From Anaerovorax odorimutans (lineage in GTDB: Bacteria > Bacillota > Clostridia > Peptostreptococcales > Anaerovoracaceae): DNA of 64,000 nucleotides. The stretch lies in NCBI RefSeq assembly GCF_024459955.1, contig NZ_JANFXK010000017.1, positions 1 to 64,000 on the forward strand. The letters run 5' to 3'. Under the pieces are notes generated by a model, which saw only the letters and a program-made list of their open reading frames with translations, made no database searches and was not told where the DNA came from. Positions 25,194-33,765 of this stretch are shown here, in pieces. The position numbers and the translations under genes were made by a program. How positions within the stretch are numbered: the first letter of the stretch is position 1; each line of letters starts with the position of its first letter.

Positions 25194-26221
25194 CGCTGTT
25201 CCTTCCATGCCCCCAATCCCAGGTTTTTATTTGTCCTGGCAACAGCCTCTTCTCCATTTTTATCCATGTGCAGGGCAGCCCGTACCGCATCGATCGTTTC
25301 CGGAATCGTTACGCTTTCCTGCGGTATATGGATGCCGAACATCAAATCCCGGCCCGACTTTACGATGGTGTTTTCCCATATGCAGATTTCGTACAAGTCG
25401 CCTCTTGGTCTTCCCAGGTCTCTGGCATATTTAAAGATAGAAGCATTGCCTTTGAATCCGTCCTCAAGGCGAACCATTCGGATTCTGTCATGCTCCCTAA
25501 AAGCTTCTATGGCTTCCTCCACCGTAATATCTTTCTTCGGCGTTGCTACTACTGTAATAAAATGTCCATGGGTCACGGGCGCATGGACCAATATCCCGGT
25601 AGCCTCGATTTCAGGCATAATTGTCATCAAATCCACCGCCTGATGGCTGGGCGCCTGATCGACCTGCAGGGCATTTGTCAAGCCTCTGTGATAATCTCCC
25701 GGATCCGCTACTCGCCGCACGATCGTTATGGCAACCTTTTCAATTCCGCATTTCCTGTTTAAACAGTCTACGGCCCGAATCAGTCCCGTAGTGTTGCAGC
25801 TTGTCAGTTTCAGAAAGTCCGCCCCTACTCCCTTTTCGTAATTGGCATAACCATGGAAGAACACATCCGCAACGTCATTCTTCTCTCCTCCCTGGAAAAC
25901 TGCCTTTAGTCCTTTCTCTTGGTAGATTTTTTTGTTTTGGGCTCCTATTCCTGCTGATGTGGCATCCAGCACAATATCGGCCTTTTCCAGCGCATCCTCC
26001 ATCAGTCCTGCTGCGGGCACGCCGATTTCCGCAAAGGCTTTTCTCGCCTCTTCGTTTGCCGCATATAATTGATAGGGCATTCCTTTTTCCTTTAGCGCTC
26101 TTATTCCAAGGCTTACTGCTGCGTCTACAACTCCCACCAGCTCCATGTCATCCTGCTGCGCCACCCCGTCCGCCAGCCTCTGTCCGATTGTTCCATAGCC
26201 CACGACTAATACTTTTTTCAT
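25190..26221 (-). CDS. Type II (archaeal-type) glyceraldehyde-3-phosphate dehydrogenase homologue
   Basis: A 343-residue dehydrogenase of the archaeal GAPDH type, unlike the usual bacterial GapA. Rossmann start is VLVVGYGTIGQRLADGV. FQGGEKNDVA precedes the catalytic cysteine, Cys142 in LTSCNTTGLIRA, and VRRVADPGD and THGHFITV follow as in archaeal enzymes. It oxidises an aldehyde to an acyl phosphate with NAD(P). The real ATG (26221) has AGGAGG six bases upstream. It lies between the aminotransferase and the kinase gene; the ATGA overlap with the kinase implies coupled synthesis. In this operon it more likely serves a catabolic semialdehyde than general glycolysis; that is inference. Confidence 0.88.
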   Translation of the reverse strand: MKKVLVVGYGTIGQRLADGVAQQDDMELVGVVDAAVSLGIRALKEKGMPYQLYAANEEARKAFAEIGVPAAGLMEDALEKADIVLDATSAGIGAQNKKIYQEKGLKAVFQGGEKNDVADVFFHGYANYEKGVGADFLKLTSCNTTGLIRAVDCLNRKCGIEKVAITIVRRVADPGDYHRGLTNALQVDQAPSHQAVDLMTIMPEIEATGILVHAPVTHGHFITVVATPKKDITVEEAIEAFREHDRIRMVRLEDGFKGNASIFKYARDLGRPRGDLYEICIWENTIVKSGRDLMFGIHIPQESVTIPETIDAVRAALHMDKNGEEAVARTNKNLGLGAWKEQR

Positions 26222-26231
26222 TTCTGTCCTC

Positions 26232-27539
26232 CTATTTTTCCACAACCGCTGCCGCCATGACTTCGTCAATCACCCGTAAAGTATAGTCAATGTCATCATC
26301 CGTACTCTGAGCGCACATATAATTGCGGCCTCTCCATGGATTCAGGCGGATTCCCCTTTCCATGCATCCCTGTACCAGTCGGGTATAAAGCTTACTGTCT
26401 ACCTTTGAATAATGATCTCTGTAATCAGTAAGCTCTTCATCCGTACCCAAAATCATGGTCCACATGCCGCCGATGGCTTTTGTGTTTACCTTTACGCCGT
26501 GCTTGGCACAGATTTCTTCTATTCCGTCTATCATCTTTTTTGACATTCTTTCCAGGTTCTCATAGAAGTCCGGCTGCTGGCAGGTTTCTATGGTAGCCAG
26601 CGCCGCCGCGACACATAAGGCGTTTGCGGCAAAGGTTCCTGATGCCACTGTGGCGGCCGTTACCACTTCTTCCCTGCCGACAACGCAAGAAATGGGATAG
26701 CCGCCGCCAATGGCTTTTCCAAAGGTTGCCAGATCAGGCGTAACGCCAAAGCAGCCCTGTGCTCCCTGCAGGCCTAGCCGGAATCCTGTGATAACTTCAT
26801 CGAATATAAGAACGACTTTGTATTCATCGCAGAGTTTTCTCAAACCTTCCAAAAACCCGGGCTTTGGATAAATGGGATCCGCGTTCGCCATGATCGTTTC
26901 AAGAATCATACAGGCGATGTCATCTCCCTGGGTCTTGAAAATATGCTCAATATTATCCAAATCATTGAACATCGCAATGATAATGTCATCCGGGTCCTTC
27001 TGCCCTTTTATGTGTTTTATCTTGTTCGGGTGCTCCCTGGACCCAAGGGCTTCCAGCTTTTCCGCGTCACAGCTCACCTTTTCCTCATCCATGGAGCCAT
27101 GATAACAGCCTTCAATTTTTACGATTTTCTTTTTGCCTGTATATGCTCTTGCGACCCGTATCGCATGCATATTGGCCTCCGAACCTGAGGACATAAACGC
27201 GCTCACTTTATCGGCACAGGGAATGATGTCTACCAGTTTGTTGGCCAGTTTAACCAGGTCCGCATTGGGCGCAGCCATTAAAGTAGCTTTTTTTAACTGT
27301 TTTTCCACTGCTTCTGTCAGTGCGGGATGTACATATCCTAAAATGTTCGGTCCGAAGGCATTGAGATAGTCGATATAGGAATTTCCGTCAACATCAAACA
27401 CTCTTGCTCCCTCGCCGTGATCCATGTAGATGGGATAGTCGTTCCAGGGTGCTTTGTGAAAGGAGCTTGAAATCCCTCCAACTAAGCATCTCTGCGCTTG
27501 CTGAAATAGTTCTTTTGATTTGTCTGTTTTGTAAGTCAT
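26232..27539 (-). CDS. Class III aminotransferase, glutamate-1-semialdehyde aminomutase-like
   Basis: A 435-residue PLP enzyme of aminotransferase class III. Motifs are LVGGISSSFHKAPW, FMSSGSEANMHAIRVAR, VLIFDEVITGFRLG and DLATFGKAIGGGYP with the PLP lysine. It resembles glutamate-1-semialdehyde aminomutase, but a heme-pathway role is unlikely because no hem genes are near. In this operon it may remove the amino group from the product of the B12 mutase and give a semialdehyde. The ATG at 27539 (GGGAGG six bases upstream) is preferred to the longer frame. A second such enzyme lies at 33766-35094 with the second mutase. Confidence 0.88.
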   Translation of the reverse strand: MTYKTDKSKELFQQAQRCLVGGISSSFHKAPWNDYPIYMDHGEGARVFDVDGNSYIDYLNAFGPNILGYVHPALTEAVEKQLKKATLMAAPNADLVKLANKLVDIIPCADKVSAFMSSGSEANMHAIRVARAYTGKKKIVKIEGCYHGSMDEEKVSCDAEKLEALGSREHPNKIKHIKGQKDPDDIIIAMFNDLDNIEHIFKTQGDDIACMILETIMANADPIYPKPGFLEGLRKLCDEYKVVLIFDEVITGFRLGLQGAQGCFGVTPDLATFGKAIGGGYPISCVVGREEVVTAATVASGTFAANALCVAAALATIETCQQPDFYENLERMSKKMIDGIEEICAKHGVKVNTKAIGGMWTMILGTDEELTDYRDHYSKVDSKLYTRLVQGCMERGIRLNPWRGRNYMCAQSTDDDIDYTLRVIDEVMAAAVVEK

Positions 27540-27556
27540 CGTTTTCCTCCCTTGTA

Positions 27557-29527
27557 CTAATGACAAATATATTTTGCATTTGCTGAAATAGCCATCTTTA
27601 GTCTCAGCTCCACAAAGTTGCTTTCCGAATTACAATAACCTTCAGAAACAATTTGCTCTTTCGAAAGATCGGAGCTATATTTTTTCACGCCCATTTTATC
27701 CGCGAAAGCTTTGCCATAGAGAATCAGCTCCCGTTCAACAAATCCGATAGCCTCATCCAGGCTGTCAAATGTCACTCGCCGGTTGGGCAAATGGGCGATA
27801 TATTTTTTGGTGTGGCAGTCAAACCTTATCAGTGCTTCCAAGGTTTCCCTTATGTTTCCCGATACCGTTCCAATCGCATTGGCCACCTCACTGTTTTGCG
27901 GAACGATTACTTCGCACTTTAATTTCCTGCCGGCTTTTGTGAGCCATGTCTTTGCCGGAGCACCGATCCCTACGATGGGAGCATGGAAGCGGCAGTCAAA
28001 ATCAATCAGCCTGCACCTTTCATCATCATCACTGAATACGGTTCTGATTAATTCCTCCGATAGCTTTTCTTCTGTGATTCCCTTTTCGATCAGCAGGCTT
28101 TCTATAAGTGAAACGCAGATCCGATCGGTAAAGGCATTTTCCGCATACGCTTCAAATTCATCAACGGCCATCTTTTTCCTGGCCGCAAGCCTCTCCATTG
28201 CCAGCTGTGAAATTTTTCTGTCATACTGCACGTATTCTCCGGTCGCATGAAGCAAGTCCGTGGGAGTAGCAGAAATTAAATATATGATTTCCATTTGCAG
28301 CAGTCTCGCAATGTCAATGCCGTCCACATCCTTACTCAGCTGACCCGCCAAATAGAGCATGGAATGCGCCCCATCTGTTAAAAGCTCTATAATCTGATTT
28401 TCCTCTGCGGTCAAAACTTTACGGTCAATGTTGTGACGCTTAAATAAAGCAACGCAATCGGCCTCCTGCCGTCCGATGATATGATAATCCTCCGGTAAAT
28501 GTAAACTCTCTATCTCCCAAATCAAATTTTTGTACTTTTCAGCCGCCGCACAGAGAGGGACTACTCTCTGGGGGCCGAAATCAATTGCGCCTAAATTGTT
28601 CATGCGCATATAGCTGTCGCCGCCCAAACCGAAGGATCTGGTATGCATGGCTTTTACTCTTGTCCTCCATCCCCCTACGGTAGCGCCGCATTCATCCAGG
28701 GGAATGTTTCCGTTTCGTATCGGTACGATATCCAATGTCGTTCCTCCCATATCCGCGACAATCAAATCCTGCTTCCCCGAGAGCAGAATTCCTCCAAGGG
28801 CACTTGCCGCCGGTCCCGACAGCACGGTTTCTATCGGTCTTTCTTCCGCAAATGAACCTGCCATACAGTTTCCGTCACCTTTTATGATTACCAGAGTAGC
28901 TTTGATTCCCTTTACCGACAGCACCTCTTTTGTGGCCAAAATCAGTTCTTTTATTACCGGGATCAGCTTTGCGTTTAAAACGGCTGTTATGGTTCTTTCA
29001 TAATACCCAAGCACATTAGTCAGCTCATGGGCGCATATGACCGGAACACCTAAGATACCATTGGAAAGCTCTTTGGTCTTTAGCTCGTAGGCCGGATTTC
29101 GAACACTCGCGTATCCTGAAATCACCAGAGTGTCTATTTCATCTTTCATAGTTTCAAGAGCCGCAGCCGCTTCACTCACGTTCAAAGGAAAGACCTCGCA
29201 CCCTTTGACATCGATCTTCCCTTTAATGTTTGATTTACACGATACCGGATAGTTGTATTCTTTCGGCTCATCAATGGTTATCAGTCCCACTTTGGCACCT
29301 TTGCCCTCCACAATCGCATTGGTAGCCAGTGTGGTGGACAAACATACAAGAACGATGCCGGCCGTATTGTTAATGCCCAGTTTGTCGATGGCCTCTTCAA
29401 TGCCAATCGTTAAATTTTCCTTAGTCGTACGGGCTTTTGCTTTGCTTACGACTTCTCCTGTATCGCAATCTACTAAAACGGCATCTGTATAGGAACCGCC
29501 CGTATCAATGCCTAATTTTAATTTCAT
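27557..29527 (-). CDS. Hydantoinase/oxoprolinase-family ATPase subunit (HyuA-like)
   Basis: A 656-residue protein of the HyuA family, with the sugar-kinase/actin-type ATPase fold: LKLGIDTGGSYTDAVLVD at the N-terminus, ETVLSGPAASALGG in the middle and IVADMGGTTLDIVPI near residue 260. True hydantoinases of this type need a HyuB partner, which is absent here. The protein may instead act as an ATP-dependent reactivating factor for the neighbouring B12 mutase, as MutL-type ATPases do, or it may hydrolyse a lactam. Sequence does not decide. ATG at 29527 follows AAGGA by six bases. It lies 21 bases after the mutase gene. Confidence 0.85.
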   Translation of the reverse strand: MKLKLGIDTGGSYTDAVLVDCDTGEVVSKAKARTTKENLTIGIEEAIDKLGINNTAGIVLVCLSTTLATNAIVEGKGAKVGLITIDEPKEYNYPVSCKSNIKGKIDVKGCEVFPLNVSEAAAALETMKDEIDTLVISGYASVRNPAYELKTKELSNGILGVPVICAHELTNVLGYYERTITAVLNAKLIPVIKELILATKEVLSVKGIKATLVIIKGDGNCMAGSFAEERPIETVLSGPAASALGGILLSGKQDLIVADMGGTTLDIVPIRNGNIPLDECGATVGGWRTRVKAMHTRSFGLGGDSYMRMNNLGAIDFGPQRVVPLCAAAEKYKNLIWEIESLHLPEDYHIIGRQEADCVALFKRHNIDRKVLTAEENQIIELLTDGAHSMLYLAGQLSKDVDGIDIARLLQMEIIYLISATPTDLLHATGEYVQYDRKISQLAMERLAARKKMAVDEFEAYAENAFTDRICVSLIESLLIEKGITEEKLSEELIRTVFSDDDERCRLIDFDCRFHAPIVGIGAPAKTWLTKAGRKLKCEVIVPQNSEVANAIGTVSGNIRETLEALIRFDCHTKKYIAHLPNRRVTFDSLDEAIGFVERELILYGKAFADKMGVKKYSSDLSKEQIVSEGYCNSESNFVELRLKMAISANAKYICH

Positions 29528-29548
29528 AAGCGATCCTTTCAAAATTTT

Positions 29549-31312
29549 CTAGCTTTCACTAATTGTACGGATTGTTTTCACCAGGTTATTTTCCGCTAAA
29601 ATCCCTTTACGGTTAATCATCTCGGTTACATCGGACGGTTCTGAATGTCCCGGCAGTATCGTATTCAGCCTGCCGCCCATGAAAATCAGATAGTTCCTGT
29701 CGCTGTCCCTCTTCTGCATCTCATGGAGAAGCTGATCCGCGATGCCCAGCGCCTGCCCGTTATGGGTGCTGACTCCGATATAGCGGATTCCTTCTTCGTC
29801 TGCCGTGTCAAATATGTATTGCACGGAGGCGTCCACTCCTGCATCGACGACCTTAGCTCCTGCCGTTTCCAATATATTTCTTACGTATTGAAGGCCGTAA
29901 ACATGGGCGTCGGTAGAGGCGATTAAAATCGTCTTTCCTTTTAGCTTTCCTTCCAAGCGGGCGCTGCCCACTGTCTTATTTCCTTCATCTATCATGTTCT
30001 GGGTCAGTCTGCCCATATCGGTATAATAATGAACCTCTACTTTCCCCTTCTCCTTCATCGACGGGTGGAAGGTCTCCTCAAATAAACCGGCATTAAAGTT
30101 TTTAACGAACATGAGCATCTGCATGGGGTCTTCGATGTCGAGCCCGGAATCATCCAGTATGTCGAGCATATTGCGAAAGAACTTTATGCCCTCCGTTTTT
30201 AAAACTTCCGCCATTTCATCAATATAGGAAAAGTCTATGACATCTTCCCACTGTTCAATGTTTTCTTCCAGTCTGGAACATACGCCCAGCATCCCTTTAA
30301 TGGCCTCTATGGTAGGCACGTGGACTTTTTCTGTAATGGGGACCGGCAAAATAACGGCACCAGTGTTATATCTGCGCTCCGCAAGGATCGCCATCAGCAT
30401 TTCCTGGGACAGCATTCCGTAGTTTGCTTCAATATCGTGATCCCAGAATCTCGTTGTATTGGCTTGGATTTTGGCTACGGGCAGAGGCTGCTTTTCACGC
30501 CAAAGCGAATCATAAAGGGCTTTCAGCAGGGCGGCCCTTATACGAATATCGCTGATAAGTCCTCCGTAGTTCACCTGGTAAATGACATCGCACAAATCAT
30601 CGGCTATATACTGTTCAAATAAGGCGTATCCCACCCAGGCAATGGCATCCTTGCAGTAGCTGGGGTATGTATCATCCAAGTAACCGCTTACCCCAAAGCC
30701 TTCACTGCGCTTTGATGAAAGAACGCCCATGACTCTCAGCATATCGGCAACATATTTTACATGGTCTTCACATCCGGGATAGTTCCACAATAATTGGGAA
30801 AAACAGCCCACTTGATAGGAACCCGCTTTTAAGGCGTTAATTCCGTTAAACCAGGCGTTGGGCACGGCAAGTACCTGATCGGACTGTATGACCTCCATCC
30901 CTTCAATATCTCCCAGCGCCATAAAGTCTTCCGGATTTTCCAATACATAGCTGGTATTTTTTGAGTCGTATTGTCTCAATTCTTTCGGTATCGCGCTCAA
31001 CGTGCTGGGTATGGCCAGTGTGGAGTGATACTTGATGTTCAGCTTTTTGCACCATTTCTGAAGCTCTTTTATGCCTTCGACCTCTTCCTCTATTGTCGCC
31101 AGTCCGACATTGGAAAACCATGCGATTTCCTTTCGCTCCTTATGGTCCCTGAAATATTCCAGATAATTGTCAAATTCACTGTCCCGGACCAGACGGCTCC
31201 GGCCGGCCTTTATAGTCGGTCCTATTTTTCTGCCGTGCTCGAGGATCTCTCTGCCGTCCGGCAGTCCCGGGGGGATTAAGTTTTTTATATACTCTTTGCT
31301 AGCTCTTGCCAT
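29549..31312 (-). CDS. Fused B12-dependent mutase, glutamate-mutase-like (paralogue 1)
   Basis: A 587-residue protein. Residues about 1-440 look like a divergent TIM-barrel catalytic chain of glutamate mutase E type: LLKALYDSLW, DHDIEANYGMLSQE and PVPITEKVHVPTIEAIKG align with the layout of GlmE. Residues about 455-587 are a cobalamin-binding domain with the ligand motif DAHVYG (His470), GVSTHNGQAL and FMGGRLN. In characterised glutamate mutases these parts are separate E and S chains, so this is an E-S fusion. It probably rearranges the carbon skeleton of an amino acid; the substrate is unknown. ATG at 31312 has AAGGAGG six bases upstream. It heads the seven-gene sigma-54 operon. Confidence 0.8.
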   Translation of the reverse strand: MARASKEYIKNLIPPGLPDGREILEHGRKIGPTIKAGRSRLVRDSEFDNYLEYFRDHKERKEIAWFSNVGLATIEEEVEGIKELQKWCKKLNIKYHSTLAIPSTLSAIPKELRQYDSKNTSYVLENPEDFMALGDIEGMEVIQSDQVLAVPNAWFNGINALKAGSYQVGCFSQLLWNYPGCEDHVKYVADMLRVMGVLSSKRSEGFGVSGYLDDTYPSYCKDAIAWVGYALFEQYIADDLCDVIYQVNYGGLISDIRIRAALLKALYDSLWREKQPLPVAKIQANTTRFWDHDIEANYGMLSQEMLMAILAERRYNTGAVILPVPITEKVHVPTIEAIKGMLGVCSRLEENIEQWEDVIDFSYIDEMAEVLKTEGIKFFRNMLDILDDSGLDIEDPMQMLMFVKNFNAGLFEETFHPSMKEKGKVEVHYYTDMGRLTQNMIDEGNKTVGSARLEGKLKGKTILIASTDAHVYGLQYVRNILETAGAKVVDAGVDASVQYIFDTADEEGIRYIGVSTHNGQALGIADQLLHEMQKRDSDRNYLIFMGGRLNTILPGHSEPSDVTEMINRKGILAENNLVKTIRTISES

Positions 31313-31365
31313 AAAAGTCCTCCTTGCGTTATGCTGTGCATTCCCGATTGATATAGTATATTTAA

Positions 31366-31382
31366 CGCAAACGCTATACCAA
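31366..31382 (-). promoter_or_regulatory. Sigma-54 promoter of mutase operon 1
   Basis: On the minus strand TTGGTATAGCGTTTGCG has GG and GC exactly ten bases apart, the -24/-12 signature. Transcription would start near 31355, 43 bases before the mutase start. A PrpR-type activator is encoded divergently. Confidence 0.75.
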
Positions 31383-31428
31383 TTCACTCTATGTTTTAAA
31401 ATAATTTCGAAAATTTTAATATTGCCAG

Positions 31429-31466
31429 ACACGTTGAAAAATACACGGTTGTGAAATTCAGCGTGT
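31429..31466. promoter_or_regulatory. Candidate enhancer site, inverted repeat
   Basis: ACACGTTGAA (31429-31438) and TTCAGCGTGT (31457-31466) form an inverted repeat with one mismatch, about 70 bases upstream of the -24 element. It is a candidate site for the PrpR-type activator. ACGTTGAA recurs at 42066-42073 upstream of the second sigma-54 promoter. Confidence 0.4.
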
Positions 31467-31542
31467 ATTCCCGTGATTCTGTCTGACCGTTGCTTCGACA
31501 AATATAGTCTTTTTTGGGATGTTATAGTCTCTTTTTTGCCAA

Positions 31543-31576
31543 ATTCGTTGATTATGACGAATCGTTGTTATATAAT
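31543..31576 (+). promoter_or_regulatory. Sigma-A promoter of the activator gene with overlapping palindrome
   Basis: TTGATT (31548-31553), 17 bases, TATAAT (31571-31576). ATTCGT/ACGAAT (31543-31562) overlaps the -35 box and may allow autoregulation. Two direct repeats of the form ATAGTCT-TTTTTTG lie at about 31504-31541. Confidence 0.65.
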
Positions 31577-31609
31577 TAAAAGCAAATTACACGGAATGGA
31601 GATTTTACG

Positions 31610-33736
31610 ATGGAAGGTTATGAACGAGAAAACAGAAAATTATTAATATGCATCAGCGATCCAACGATTCTCGAATTTTTAACAGATGCGATCCGGACCT
31701 ATTTTGAGGATGTTTTAGATATCATATCCATACGTCCATCAAAGCTCTTTGATCTCGACTTCGAGCCGACCGCCGCCATCGTATCTCACCGGACGGTCAG
31801 TATTGTTAAAGAACGTTTTCCTGATACGACGCTGATCCTTCAAAAAAGAGATCTCTCGGGTCAGGCTTTGGAAAAGGTCGTTTCTCTTCCTGACCGTTCC
31901 AATGTACTGGTTGTGAATCAGCATATGGACGCTGCCAATGAAACAATCAATTCTTTCATTGAACTGGGGATCAATCATATAAATATGACCGCCTATGCTC
32001 CCGGCAATAACATTGATACCTCTCACATAAACGCCGTCATATATACGGGAGTGTTTGAAGATTGTCCAAAACTGGATTGCCCTTATATTGATATTGGCCT
32101 CAGGAAAATATCTTTATACACTATTATTGATATCATACGGGCCTTCGATCTTCCTTCGGAATATACAAAAGCTTACTACAACAACAGTATCCAGCTGTTT
32201 ACCGCATCCTGCTATCAGATACATAACACTCTCGAACAGGCCAACACCCTGAAAAACAACTTTGAGAAAATATGCGATATCAACAACAACATCACATTCG
32301 TAATAAACGAAAATAATGAAATTGTATTATTTAACGAAACCGCAAAAAAATATTTTGAAATAAAAAATTCGCAGGACATCATCGGTGCTGATTATAAGGA
32401 AGTTTTCAGCAGCCTGCCTGAACTTCTTTCCTGCATATCCGCCGATATCCCCCTTACCGACGCTCTGATCACCATTGAAAACCAAAAGCTTCTGCTTTCT
32501 TCTTTTGAAATGGATGTGGACAAAAGCCAAAATAAGGCCTTCACCCTGCTGCCTCTGTCCACCTTAAAAAAAAGAGAAGGTATGGTCCGCAAAAAGCTCA
32601 GGGCGACCGGATTTACCGCGAAATACACCTTTGACGATATCCTTGGTTCAAGTACCTTAATAAAGCAAAACAAAAAGCTTGCCAACGTATACGCAAAAAC
32701 GGAGTTTCCTGTCCTGATAACTGGGGAGTCAGGAACAGGAAAGGAATTGTTCGCACAGGCAATTCACAATATTTCTTCCCGCCGGGAATCTAATTTTGTA
32801 GCTATCAATTTTGCGGCACTTCCCGAAACATTAGCGGAAAGTGAGCTGTTCGGATATATGGAAGGGGCCTTTACCGGCGCATCCAAAAGCGGCAAGGCCG
32901 GAATGTTCGAATTGGCCCACCAGGGCACGATCTTTCTCGATGAAATCGGCGACGCGTCCCTTCCCGTGCAAGCCAAGCTGCTGCGCGTTCTGGAGGAAAA
33001 AGAAGTAGTCCGGGTAGGCGGTACCGATGTGATACCCGTCGATGTGCGGATCATCTGCGCCACCAATAAAAATTTAAAAGCTGCCATCAGCGAGGGATCT
33101 TTCAGAGAAGACCTCTACTACAGAATTAAGGTGCTCCATTTAAGGCTGCAGCCCCTCAGAGAGCGTCCCGAGGATATTATGGAAACCATATCCCATCTGC
33201 TGGTAGGGGAACAGGCGCATGCCTTAGCCAACCTGCCCAATATAAGAAATACTCTCATCCACTACGACTGGCCCGGCAATGCGAGGGAACTGCGAACAGT
33301 TGCCGAATATATCAACATGCTTTCGTCACTCTCAGACAGAGAAGAAGCGCTGGATATGCTCAATGTTTATATTGAAAACAACTTATGCGCGGACAGCTGC
33401 GCAACAGCCGAATCCTTCCGCAGGGAATTAAAACCAGAAAACAATCTTTCCCCGGAGCCAGCCGATCAAAGCACTGCTGATTATATAAGTCCTGATCTCA
33501 TTGTAGTTTTGGAAGCGATTTTCGATCTACAAAACCAGGGAGTTACGGCAGGGCGGAACTCCATATGTAAAACGCCGGGCGCAAAGAAAATGCAGCTTAC
33601 GGAATCAAAGATAAAAAACAGATTAAAGAAATTAGAAGCGATGGGATGCATCACGGTAGGAAAAACAAAACAAGGCGCCCTTCTTACGGATAAAGGATAT
33701 CATCTAATCAGGCAGCATGGACTGAACATAAAATAA
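31610..33736 (+). CDS. PrpR-type sigma-54 dependent activator
   Basis: A 708-residue enhancer-binding protein. Residues about 8-190 resemble the PrpR N-terminal sensor that binds small acids. A PAS-like segment (about 220-310) and an AAA+ domain (about 345-590) follow, the latter with Walker A GESGTGKE (about 372), GAFTGA (about 419, contacts sigma-54) and FLDEIGDASLPVQ. The C-terminus is not the usual Fis helix-turn-helix. It looks like a winged helix, TESKIKNRLKKLEAMGCI then GALLTDKGYHL. GGAG lies eight bases before the ATG. It sits between two sigma-54 operons, divergent from one and convergent with the other, and most likely controls both. Confidence 0.9.
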   Translation: MEGYERENRKLLICISDPTILEFLTDAIRTYFEDVLDIISIRPSKLFDLDFEPTAAIVSHRTVSIVKERFPDTTLILQKRDLSGQALEKVVSLPDRSNVLVVNQHMDAANETINSFIELGINHINMTAYAPGNNIDTSHINAVIYTGVFEDCPKLDCPYIDIGLRKISLYTIIDIIRAFDLPSEYTKAYYNNSIQLFTASCYQIHNTLEQANTLKNNFEKICDINNNITFVINENNEIVLFNETAKKYFEIKNSQDIIGADYKEVFSSLPELLSCISADIPLTDALITIENQKLLLSSFEMDVDKSQNKAFTLLPLSTLKKREGMVRKKLRATGFTAKYTFDDILGSSTLIKQNKKLANVYAKTEFPVLITGESGTGKELFAQAIHNISSRRESNFVAINFAALPETLAESELFGYMEGAFTGASKSGKAGMFELAHQGTIFLDEIGDASLPVQAKLLRVLEEKEVVRVGGTDVIPVDVRIICATNKNLKAAISEGSFREDLYYRIKVLHLRLQPLRERPEDIMETISHLLVGEQAHALANLPNIRNTLIHYDWPGNARELRTVAEYINMLSSLSDREEALDMLNVYIENNLCADSCATAESFRRELKPENNLSPEPADQSTADYISPDLIVVLEAIFDLQNQGVTAGRNSICKTPGAKKMQLTESKIKNRLKKLEAMGCITVGKTKQGALLTDKGYHLIRQHGLNIK

Positions 33737-33765
33737 ACGGCGCTTCGAAAATTGCGCGCGTCTCG

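Noticed and set aside
26232-27539. Heme pathway glutamate-1-semialdehyde aminomutase
   Set aside because: Context is a catabolic operon with no hem genes and a second similar enzyme nearby; the general class III aminotransferase call is safer.
31313-31501. Longer start for mutase paralogue 1
   Set aside because: The extra 63 codons cover the sigma-54 promoter, and AAGGAGG supports the ATG at 31312.
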